64,000 nucleotides of DNA. It comes from Pochonia chlamydosporia 170 (taxonomy: Eukaryota > Ascomycota > Sordariomycetes > Hypocreales > Clavicipitaceae). Under the pieces are notes generated by a model. It saw nothing but the letters and a program-made list of their open reading frames with translations, was not told where the DNA came from and did no database searches. The stretch is from assembly GCF_001653235.2 (NCBI RefSeq), contig NC_035790.1:2418001-2482000 (forward strand), written 5' to 3'. This document shows, one piece after another, positions 34,620 through 44,253 of this stretch. Positions within the stretch are counted from its first letter, which is position 1. Every line of letters starts with the position of its first letter. A program made the position numbers and the translations under genes.

Positions 34620-36135
34620 ATGGCCCGGTCCAGGAACGAAAGCAGCCACGCGCAGCAAGATACTGCCAATGGCTCTGATACAGCCCTCCCGTCTGAAATC
34701 ACTCTCCTGACACTCAACTGCTGGGGTCTCCTCCATATATCAGCTCTTCGCACGCCTCGCCTCGCGGAAATAGGCAGACAAATTGCTGCTCTCGAACCAA
34801 CTCCTCACATAGTATGTCTGCAAGAATGCTGGGTCCAGGACGATTACCGTGCCATCCGTGATGCCACCCGAGGCATTCTGCCCCATGGAAAATTCTATCA
34901 TAGCGGCGCGTTTGGCGGTGGATTGGCCATTTTAAGTCGGTGGCCAATTGAGGAGAGTTCCATGCATCCGTACACCCTGAATGGACGGCCCACTGCTTTC
35001 TGGAGAGGCGATTGGTATGTTGGAAAGGGAGTTGCAACTGCCAAGGTGAGATATGGCCCAGGTAGGAGGGACGTTGTTGAAGTGTTTAACACCCACGTAA
35101 GTGATCCCAGGTTCTACCAACTCATTTCTTTACATCGTTTAGCATATTAACAGTCTTGTCTGTGAAAAGACTCATGCTCCCTATGAAAGCGGTCCCAATG
35201 ATTCCTATCTCTGCCATCGGACCGCTCAAGCATGGGAAATTGCCAAACTCGTCCGCGGTGCCACTGATCGCGGACACTTGGTCGTCGCTCTAGGAGACTT
35301 CAACATGATTCCCCTCTCCCTCGCCTACCGCATAATCACCTCCGGCGCTCCAATTCGTGATACATGGCGTGTCCTCCACCCAGATAGCTCCATCGGGGCA
35401 TCGGACCAGGCCGAAGAGAAAGCCCGTGGTTTACCTGTCCCAACAGCAGAGTACAACAAAACCATCAATGGGGCTGCCAGTGACACAGTTTATAATACGT
35501 GGCGTTGGACCAAAGAAGAGCAAAAGAAGCTCAAACACAACCCTTGCCCCGTGGATCCGAATACAAAAGATCCCAAGGGCAAACGAATAGACTACGTCTT
35601 CGCATCAACTGGCGACGTTTCGGATGGAGTAGGTTGGGTCGTGAAATCCGCCGCTGTAGAACTCGCTGGTCGTCATCCGGAGCTGAATTGCTCTCTTTCC
35701 GATCACTTTGGTGTTCGAGCTACTTTGCAGCGCCACACGCTTTCCGCCTCTGCTGCCAACAAGCCCACTGAGCAGGACTTGCAGCTTCGCTATAATGCAG
35801 AACACGCCAGCGCGCTCACGCTCTCCGACTATGATGAAATACTGGCCATGACGCACAAGTATACTATGAGGGAGAGGAAGCAGCGGTACTGGCGTGGTAT
35901 TCACTTCTACGCTGCACTGCTTATCTGGGCTGGCTGCCTGGTAGCTGTTTGGTTCAGTCCTCGGAACTTCGTTTCATTTCTCCTCATGCTGCTGGCAAGT
36001 CTTGGCCTGACTGTCGGTGTCATTGATGGGCTTCTTTCACTGCTCTTCTTCTCTAGGGAGATCCGAGGTCTCAAGGAATTTGAGTGGGAGGTTCAAAATG
36101 CAAGGGAAGCCGCCGTGCGCGAGGGCTCAACTTAG
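34620..36135 (+). CDS. ISC1: Inositol phosphosphingolipid phospholipase C / neutral sphingomyelinase
   Basis: Two exons, 34620-35096 and 35170-36135, 480 residues. It belongs to the endonuclease/exonuclease/phosphatase fold: TLNCWGL (about 30), the metal-binding Glu in CLQECWV, GGGLAILSRWPI, VFNTH-THAPYE over the junction, HRTAQAWEIAKL, GDFNMIP and the catalytic SDHFGVR near 360. Two hydrophobic stretches at the C-terminus (about 412-432 and 438-465) form the membrane hairpin typical of Isc1 and nSMase2-like enzymes. The enzyme cleaves inositol phosphosphingolipids to ceramides at ER or mitochondrial membranes. A second in-frame acceptor at 35142 (TTTAG) would insert nine residues before THAPYE; I chose 35169 because it gives the conserved spacing. 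All catalytic motifs are intact. Confidence 0.93.
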
Positions 36136-36328
36136 TTGTCGAATCACAACGACTAATGTTCTGCCGTGTACCTTGAAAGTAAAACCAAGAAATAATGTTC
36201 TATAATACTAATTCTAATGTGGCATGCTAGCCAGGAATTCATTTTTATCACTTTTCATGCTCGGATTCTCATACACTTCTAACAGCTTACTTGCGCTTCC
36301 TGTTCCAAACTTTCAACGCTTGGGTGGT

Positions 36329-39110
36329 CTAAAGCTCGGCCATCTCATCTTCTCCTAGATTTGGCGTCATGTATCCTCCATGACGCATCCGACGCCAACT
36401 ATACCCCATGAAGGCTGTCTTTTTCCTGACCTCCAAGGCTGGCGCTTTGGTGTCTTGGTCTCGCAACAGTATGTCTCGAGGTCGCTTTCGTTCCTTTCTG
36501 CCATACATGCGAATAAATGTTTTCAGAGTCTTTCGCTCTTCAAACGTTATCCCAAATATCTTGTCAATTCTCCGATCGGCACTCCGCAATCGTGCCGAAT
36601 CGTACGGCGTCGCAATCAGGTCGATTGCCAAATTCTGAATCAACTGCCGGCTATCTCGAAGCAGCCATCGAGTATGGTCTGGTGTTGGGTCAAATGGGTC
36701 ATCATCCAAGGAAACCATAGGTTCAGTAAAAGGATCAGACTCATCAAAATAGTGAGTGTCATCAAGGCTGGTTATGCGTGGTACAAATGGTGGCGTGATG
36801 GACTGCACGCGATCCCATGGAAAATTCTTGAACCAACGGTGAGACTTGATATCCTCCGCATCGTCTGGAAAGACGTGTCGGCCGAAGACGTCCTTGTATC
36901 GCCTGTTGTCAATCTGGCAACGATCTTTCATTTGGTACCGTCGCGAGCAAAGCCGAAGCTCTCTATCCTGAATCAATCGATATATCAAATCCTTGCATTT
37001 ATCGCTGACTGGCGGTCGATGTGGGAACGAGAAGGTCTTTTTATGGTCCTATAAACAGCAACATTAGAAAGTTCTCAACCTCTCATGGCCAATCTTGGGA
37101 CAAATTACCAATATGTTGCTCTTGGTCTGTTTTCGACCATCGTCCGCGAAGAAAGGGGTATGGCCGTAGAGGCATTCATACAGGATGATGCCAATGCTCT
37201 ACTAATCGCATCTTCCGTCGTACTCAGAGCCCTTACAAGCTCTAATCACTTCTGGTGCCATGTATTGGCTGGTTCCGACGACTGAATTCGCCGAATCGCG
37301 GTTGCCGCATCTGTTTCTCTAGCCCAGGAGGCCAGGCAAGCTATTGTCGTCCCCTGCAACTTTTCTTTCATGGCGGTCCAAAATGTCCTTCATCGCTTGT
37401 AGCCAAGGTATCTGCGAGCTAATATTGAAAGTCTTCTTCTGATCTTCTGCATCGCCATCCACACGGATGCCCAATTTTCCCAGCAAGGAGTATCGTTGGC
37501 AGTTGTAGTAAGATAGGTCATGCGACCAGTGACCATCAAACGCGAGCCCAAAGTCGGATATCTTTAAATGTCCGGATGCCGATATCAAAAAATTGTCAGG
37601 TTTTATGTCACGATGGATGAACTTCAGTCGGTGTGCCTCCTCAACAGCTAGAATCATCTCGGCAACATAGAACCTCGCCATCGGCTCAGGAAGCATGTTC
37701 TCTCGTATCAGCAGACCCAAGAAATCTCCCCCAGGCATATACTCCATTACCAAGTAAAGATTGGTCAAATCGTCGAAACTGGCTACGAGTGGGACAATCC
37801 TACATGGACGAGTCAGCAGAAGGAACCAGGCTGATAATTCAGAAGAGCAAAAGGTACACACCAATTGGAGCCTTCTGAGGCAACGAGAAAGTCCCTCTCT
37901 GCCCTCAAGTGACCTTCTTGGCAGCTTCGAAGCATTTCTGACTTTCGTATAACCTTCATTGCGAAAAGTTGCTGCGGGAAGGTGTGTGCCTCGTTGGCCC
38001 TTTCGCGAACCAGCTTGACCACGCCAAAGCTACCCCGACCCAGAACCTTCAAGCATTCAAAGTTCTCCGCATACGACAGGTCCTGACGATCTAGAGAAAG
38101 GAGGGACTTTGTTTTCATCACGCGTGTTTCTCTTGAATGACAAGCCTCTTGGTAGTAGAATGACCGCCTGATGACATCCTTTTCATCCAGATCCAAGTGT
38201 GGACTGTAGTAGAGTTGAGATTCCAGATATTGCTGACGCGTAGTCCGAGTATTGGGCCGATTCAGAAGACTGTTAAAGTAGGTTTCCAGATATACCTTTG
38301 CGGCTGCTGCCTTTTCAACCGTAAGAATCGTGGGCTGTGGTTGATAGAAGCCCTCGTCAATTGTCTGCAACGTGCCACCATCCGGACTTGACCTGGACCA
38401 TGGGTGCCTACGGCTGCGACGTCGCTTTGGACTCGTTTTGTTAGAGGTGGAATCAGAAATTCGAGAGTCCATCGATGTCTTTCGAGTTGAAATGTTTCCA
38501 ACAATGGATGATTTGTCCGTGTACAGCGACGAGATCGAACTGACGGCATCCCCGAGGGGAAGTGTAGGAGAACTCGGCATGACTTGAAGAGATGTTCGCC
38601 GTCGTAGAAGAGAACCGCGTAGAACTACCGTGGAATTGGATGGAGTTGGAAAGTTATCAAATCCGAGTCTCTTGGCAAGAGCTTTTGGCGACAGGCCCTT
38701 GGCTCTGCGCAGAGGAGTTGGCGTTGCACTCCCTCCAGTCCCCTGGTTGCCGAATCGTCCGTCCAAGTCTGGAGATGATGAGCGCCGTTGACTCCATTCA
38801 AGTACATTCGACGCCTCAGAGCCTAGTTTGCAAAGGTTAGTCATGATTGCCATCATCAGATTACTGTGAGGAAGGGTCAGCGGGATGAATATGAATACCT
38901 ACAGTTGTACGTGGTTCGCCGAATCGCCCGAATGGCACTTCGTATCTCAGACAGGACCTTGACACTGCCAGGCCAAGCCTTGGCTGGATTCAACTCTGCT
39001 TGGTCGTCGTCTTTTCGGTCATCCGTCTTTGACTGCGGTACGATCGATTTCCTGGCTCCTGGATCTAGCACTGGGCAGCTACTGCGTTTGCTGAGTAGCT
39101 TCGGCACCAT
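36329..39110 (-). CDS. PUK1: PUK1-like AGC/NDR-type protein kinase with three in-frame TAG codons
   Basis: Four exons: 39110-38903, 38822-37862, 37799-37109 and 37048-36329; 860 codons including the final stop. Splice phases agree at every junction. Kinase landmarks: GRGSFG at 331-336, the ATP-binding Lys in AMK (359), IHRDIKPDN with catalytic Asp 454, DFG at 472-474, an NDR-type insert, VVGTSQYMAPE to 573, then DGRCD followed by TAG-TAG (codons 589-590), SIGIILYECLYGHTPF, and a C-terminal AGC extension (WFKNFPWDRVQS onward). Another TAG is codon 550. No other stop, shift or missing key residue occurs, so this is not ordinary decay. In Fusarium graminearum the orthologous perithecium-specific kinase PUK1 has tandem UAG-UAG in the same place, edited A-to-I to UGG-UGG; I infer the same here. 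Unedited mRNA would give a 549-residue protein lacking the activation segment and C-lobe. The long N-terminus (1-320) is basic and Ser-rich. Confidence 0.85.
37199..37204 (-). other. Tandem in-frame UAG-UAG, predicted A-to-I recoding sites
   Basis: Codons 589-590 of the kinase, between GRCD and SIGIILYE. Kinases of this class have Asp-Trp-Trp-Ser here (PKA D220-W221-W222, helix F), so UGG-UGG is expected. The sense RNA around them folds as GAUGC, loop GAUUAGUAGA, GCAUU: five pairs (one G-U) with both UAGs in a 10-nt loop. Edited adenosines would be CDS positions 1766 and 1769. Confidence 0.75.
37319..37321 (-). other. Third in-frame UAG, possible recoding site
   Basis: Codon 550, context PGLLG-stop-RNRCGNRD, just before VVGTSQYMAPE. 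A Trp before RN is plausible for this kinase family. There is no consensus donor nearby to splice it out. A weak CUG/CAG stem with an 11-nt loop surrounds it. Confidence 0.45.
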
Positions 39111-40007
39111 GTTGCTTGGCACTTGACGCGGCCTTGGTGTGATCAATTGCCTGCATTCGCCGAGTTTGCTTTGAAGATATCTCTACCATATATGTGCAGA
39201 TAAACTAGGCATGCAGAAAGGCGGGTTAACTCCCTCAAGCCCCGTCCTGGGCAGATGTAATGCTGCTCGTCAGTGTCAGTCAAGCAAAGGCACTGATGGC
39301 AAGGAGGCAAAGTTTCAACATTCGACGCCGTTTAACACTTGAAGCTAACATTCACGTGGAAACCAGAGTTCGCCTCATTGCTGGCTGCTCTTTGCTTCCG
39401 TTACCGATATGACGTAGGAGGGAAGCTGAGTTCTTGCCTTTTCAGCTTTGCATCACAAGATTACGGCTGCCTAATGGATTGTTTAGAAGGTACCAAGGTA
39501 GGTATCTACTCCGTACCTTGGGTACCTAGGAACGCATTTGATGTCTCACATTAACGGCAACAACACAACAGTCACGACCAGCCAGGTAAGCCCAGTTCCA
39601 TCAAACATAGCTTTTATTTATATATACGCCAGAATTCCTACAAGTAGGCCCCTGATTCTCTCCATCAGCGGCGATCTATGCTAGAGTTTGGCGAACTGCT
39701 CAATACATACGCCAAACATGCAAATGCGGATCATTGCCTCATCCTCCCCTCTTTACCCAACTGCATTATTGCGTCCAGTATTCGTCAAACATTGTCCGCA
39801 AATCCTAACAGAGGAGATAGGTCCAAGACTATTCAGCATCGCAGTGGGGTTTCCGATGGAAGTTCCAAATTTAGAACATGACAAACGCCTCTTTCCCAGC
39901 TCGTGCCAGTATCAACTCAGAGTGGCATCTTGGAATATTCTTTACACGTGAAAATCAAGAACAAAGGGTAAAAAATCAATACATCAAGTCAAAAGAGCCT
40001 TGGAGGT
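39111..40007. other. Intergenic, with repeat words
   Basis: Kinase promoter and FKBP 3' flank. A cluster near 39489-39540 combines GGTACC, TACTCCGTAC and GGTACCTAGG words. No gene recognised. Confidence 0.5.
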
Positions 40008-41713
40008 CTATTTGATCTCGAGGAGCTTGACATCGAAGGTCAATTGACTGTTGGCGGGAATACCGGGCATGCCACGAGAGCCGTATCCCAAATGAGCAGG
40101 AATAGTCAATCGTCGCTCACCACCGATGGCCATACCGACAACACCGACGTCCCAGCCCTTGATGACCTGGCCTTTGCCAACCTTGAATGAGAAAGGCTTG
40201 CCCTTCTTATTGGCTATTTCTACATGTTAGTATAGCTGCACGGACAAATGACGGAAAACTGATGTCGAGGGACTACATACCGTCAAACTGCTGGCCGTTG
40301 GCAAGCTTGCCAATGTATCGGACACCAACAGTGTCGCCGCTCTTGACAGTGCGGCCCTTTCCAATGGTGCGGTCGTCAAGGGTAACGCCCTGAACAACCT
40401 TGACGCCAGTGGCAGGTTTGCCAGCCTGCTTACCAGAGCCAGTAGGGCCCTGCTCGAGGTTCTTGGCAAACTGAACCTTCTTGTCCTTCTTGCCCTCCTC
40501 AGCGGCAACAGCCTCGCCCTTGTTGTTCTTGAGCTTCTTCTGCTGTTTCTTAGAATCGGAGGCCTTGGCAATCATCTCGTCAAGACCCTCAGCTTCCTCG
40601 GCGGCACGCTTGTTCTTGCCCTTCTTGGACTCAACCAGCTTGGGGGCTTCATCCTCCTCGGAGTCGACCTCAGTGACGCGGGGGTCCTCAACATCATCGA
40701 GCTCGTCACTCTCGTCGTCGCTAGCATCCTCGCCCATAGCATAGTCGAGCTCCTCGGGGTCAAAGTCGTAGTCCTCCTCGTCATCCTCGCTGTCGTAGTC
40801 GTCCTCGTCGTCCATGATGTAGTTGCCAGTGAGGTAAACAGTGTGAGTACCAGTGACGACAAAGAAGACCTTTTCGCCGTGATTGACAGTGATGTCAAGG
40901 GGCTGCTGGTAGTTCTACACGAGTTGGTTAGCATAATGGGGCGAGAAAAGTATTTTGGCATGGTGAAAGTAAATTGCACTTACTCGCTCAGTGTCAAGAG
41001 TGCAAACCACGAAGTTCTCGAGGTCAGCACCGTCGTCACTGTCATCATCATCCTCATCATCTTCCTCCTCATCATCTTCCTCGTCTTCGTCATCCTCCTC
41101 AACAGCCTTGGCCTTGCCTTTGCCCTTGGCCTTGCTCTTAACACCATTGGGCTTGGCATCCTCCATATCCTCGTCCTCATCCTCGTCCTCATCGTCCTGC
41201 GTAGCCTCAAGAAGCTTCTTGATGGCAGCAGCCTGCTTTTGCTTCTTAGCCTTGGCGGGGTCGCTGGGGCCACCATTGGCTTCCTCCTCCTCGTCCTCAT
41301 CGTCATCATCGTCAGAAGCAGCCAGCAAAGCCTTCATGTACTCGTCATCAATCTCGTCGTCCTCGTCCTCGTCATCAAGCCCAGGGAAGGCGCGCTTGAC
41401 AAGTCGCAGGGTAGCGCGAGGAACGGCGGGGACGTTGCCCTCCTCATCAGCCTCGGGCTCCTCAGTAGGGTCCAAGGCAGCCATGGTGATGCGGAACTAG
41501 GTTGATAGCTAGGTTAGTTGATTTGCGACAGAGAAAGTCGGGCAGCGAAAAATTGCGCCAATTGCAACCAAGACCGTCGTAGTGTCGAATTGAGGCATCA
41601 AGAAATCGCGAAGGAATCGTACTCACAGAAGCAGGGAAGTCCATGGAAGCCGGGATCAAGATCTCGCCAGGCGGGACCTCAAGGCCGTAAACGGGACCAG
41701 GAACGGCAGACAT
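40008..41713 (-). CDS. Nucleolar-type FKBP peptidyl-prolyl isomerase (Fpr3/Fpr4-like)
   Basis: Four exons: 41713-41627, 41496-40984, 40914-40281 and 40213-40008, 479 residues. The N-terminal nucleoplasmin-like domain (about 1-180) starts [16 protein letters not shown] and includes [10 protein letters not shown] and [29 protein letters not shown]. It is interrupted by long Asp/Glu runs with a Lys-rich stretch that should contact histones or act as nuclear targeting. After a second acidic and Lys-rich linker comes a C-terminal FKBP domain (about 370-479): [53 protein letters not shown] and [11 protein letters not shown]. The FK506-pocket residues (Tyr, Phe, Trp, Tyr) are visible. Relatives are histone chaperones and proline isomerases of the nucleolus (Fpr4 acts on histone H3). 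Function is inferred from this domain order. Confidence 0.95.
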
Positions 41714-42416
41714 TTTGCTAGATTATTTGGAAAAATTGAGAGGCCAATAATGCAGTAAAATATGCGAGAGGTGCCAGATATGTTCTTGGGACAGAAATGG
41801 GCGTAAAAGCTGGCAGAGATATGAGGGGTGGGAGGTGAGAGAGAAATTAGCAGATGCAAAAAAAAAATTGATGCCTTCACCAGATTGGCACTGACAAGGT
41901 GAGAGAGAATTGAGGCTGGCTTGACAAGGGACTGGAGCTTTCGAAATTTTTCTTTACCGTACTTTTTTTCTGGGCCCTGGAAAGCAAGGCTCTCCGCTTT
42001 TGGGTGGGCGGCCAATCAACTAATGCGATAAGGCTCTTATCGAAACGTGGAACCAGCGCTGTCTCAGCAACGGTGCCCCGCCAACCTTCCTGCCGATTCA
42101 GTTCATCGTCACAGTCCTGCCTGCCTGTAAAGGCGAGGCAAGACGACATGATTCTCACATGTGCACAATTTTCTTCTTCCTGCTTTTCTTCTCAGCAGCA
42201 AGTCGCAAATCTTGTGGACTTGACCTTCTATTTCTGAGATCTACCTCACTTCCTCTAACAATATCCCGCCTAGAGTAGGAGATGTTCCCATTTACGCTAC
42301 ACCACCACAACAGTTGATGAGAGTCGACACTTCACCATTCTCACCATTTTCACCACCCACTCTGTTCCACCTCAGCGATCTCACCAACATCAGCTACCCG
42401 CTCTGTCACGATAGAC
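41714..42416. other. Intergenic, no gene recognised
   Basis: FKBP promoter and DJ-1/PfpI 3' flank. An A run at 41858-41867 is the only low-complexity feature. Confidence 0.6.
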
Positions 42417-43256
42417 TCACGGCGCCTTCACCTTGGCCGTCTCCTGTCCTCGTGTCAGATTCACAAACCATCCCTTGACAAGTTGCCACGCAAAGCGCAG
42501 ATAGAATCCAGTCTGGTTACCTTGATAAAATTGACCTCGGTCACCGACCTCTGTCAGCATGAGGCCAGTTTCAACAATCGGCTGAGCCCAATGCTTGCTT
42601 GCCCGGGCATACGCAGCAACCAGTTCATTGCCATTCGTGACGCCACCTAATCGCAAGCAAGTTAGCGTTCATATTCCAGTCGTATTCACGCACCAAATCA
42701 CCATGGAAATTGCAAACATACCACTTGACCAGAAATTACCGTCCTGCACCCACCGGTACTTGTCTCCCACGAGATTCACCTTTGGAAACTTATCCTTCAA
42801 CATGCTCTGCAATCCTCTCGGTCCACTTGCCCTTTTGCCGTCGGCAATGCCAGCAGAAGCACATATAAACAGCCCCGTACAAATACTCAGCACATCAACT
42901 CCCTTGGCCTCCGACTGCTCCCGTAGCCACTTGAGTCCGCCCTCTGCGAACTCCAGTCCTGGATCCGGACCTGGAACAACCACAATATCCAACCGACCCG
43001 GCGCAACCTCGTCATCTGTGTATAAGTGCGTAGCCTTGATGGTAGCTCCCGAGGTCAGTGGGATTTCAGACCCTTGCTCAGGAGTACTAATGTAGTAAAT
43101 GGCCACATCTGGCGCAAGGGACGTGACATGGGCCGGGAGAAAAGGAATAGCACCAAGGTACGCTTTGGACATGACGCCAAAGGAGTCGACGCATGCCACG
43201 TCGAGGAACTGAGCGCCGTTGGGGATAAACACGCCTATCTTGATGTGTGACGACAT
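42417..43256 (-). CDS. DJ-1/PfpI family protein
   Basis: Two exons, 43256-42722 and 42646-42417, 254 residues. The 75-bp intron has a GTATGT donor and GCTAAC branch site and splits Gly in SSG-GVTNGNEL. The fold is the class I glutamine amidotransferase-like / ThiJ-PfpI type: IGVFIPNGAQFLDVACVDSF at the N-terminus with the conserved acidic residue, LDIVVVPGPDPG, and the nucleophile elbow SICTGLFICASAG with Cys at 126. In relatives this Cys supports glyoxalase, protease, chaperone or isonitrile hydratase-like activity; the subgroup here, with EVAPGRLD and no clear bacterial-type HTH, is common in fungi and mostly uncharacterised. Start chosen at MSSHIKIG; an upstream in-frame ATG (43295) would add 13 hydrophobic residues. 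Confidence 0.9.
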
Positions 43257-43396
43257 TTTGAAGATTGCCTTCTTCGCAAATATCAGCACAAACAATGTAA
43301 GTGATGATGATGAGACAACGCAGATTTGGTGTAGGAGACGATATTCTGTGGTGTTTGTGTCGGATCAACACATGAACCTGCGAATTGCAATGCAAG

Positions 43397-43657
43397 ATGA
43401 AGAGGAATCTTTATCAGATTGAAGCAGGCACGATATTTGTACTCCCTTTGGGAATATATTCCCGTGACGACTCGGATTTGCGAATCACAGAGGCACTAGA
43501 CAAGCTCTTTGCCGTGCCATTCAAAGTGCCGGCTCTACATCCGGACCCGCTCGGAGTTGAAACGGCGACGGAGGAATGGATCCACTCCGCCTCTCAAGAT
43601 GTCAAGAAGCTATCAAAGGCTGCTGTTAATGTGAAGTTGGTCAAACGGTACCATTGA
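43397..43657 (+). CDS. Hypothetical small ORF, 86 aa
   Basis: Plus-strand frame starting 140 bp from the divergent DJ-1/PfpI start. The predicted peptide (TIFVLPLGIYSRDDSDL, ALDKLFAVPFKVPAL, then a Lys-rich end) looks protein-like in composition but I recognise no family. It could be an exon of a larger gene or chance. Confidence 0.28.
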   Translation: MKRNLYQIEAGTIFVLPLGIYSRDDSDLRITEALDKLFAVPFKVPALHPDPLGVETATEEWIHSASQDVKKLSKAAVNVKLVKRYH

Positions 43658-44253
43658 CGATAATTCATGTTCTTTGACGGATGAATACTGCCTAGGTACT
43701 GGACACTCTTGGCAGATGAACCAGTCTCTACGCACCCACCCATAATCAGCGGCACTTGCCAAGCAGCGAGTACACAATCATCACAGTCACCACATAAAGC
43801 AAAACTTGCGTCTACATCATTAATTATTATCCAGTCCGTCGATTAAATACCCCGAATCCCGCCGTTGTCGCCGTCCCCGCCCCCGTCGCCACCAACAAGT
43901 TCCCATTACAACATTATGCGACAGACAAGCTCGACCGTCTCCGTCTTTCTCATAGCCCCGTCAACTCCTAATGCTTCTAGCGAATGTGACAAGACCAGCC
44001 AGTGGACACGCCCAACCGCCCCCTTCCAAAACGCCAGCCATGGAATTACAGTCCCCTTCCTCTCTCGAATCATGGATTCATGATGCTGATTCCAGTGCAT
44101 GGAAAAGCGATGGATGTATATGCACGCTGAGTCTTTGCAAAAAGTACTAAAAACAATAAAAATAACATTGCCGATGCGAAACATGTCGCCTTGCAATGGT
44201 ACTGCGAATCGCACATGTAGCGCCCCTGTCTGAAAGCAAATCATGAAGTATTC

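Noticed and set aside
37199..37236. A 38-nt intron (GTAAGG ... TAGTAG) removing the tandem stops
   Set aside because: Too short, no branch site, shifts the frame and would delete conserved kinase residues.
37199..37321. Kinase as a RIP- or decay-generated pseudogene
   Set aside because: TGG to TAG fits RIP on the opposite strand (CpA to TpA), but the rest of the gene has no other stop, shift or lost catalytic residue, and the tandem position equals that of edited PUK1.
37319..37360. A 42-nt intron (GTTGCA ... CTAG) removing the first TAG
   Set aside because: Frame would be kept, but the donor is non-consensus and the length is below the usual minimum; kept only as an alternative explanation.
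40843..41505. Ser- or Leu-rich plus-strand frames
   Set aside because: Antisense to the Asp/Glu runs of the FKBP gene.
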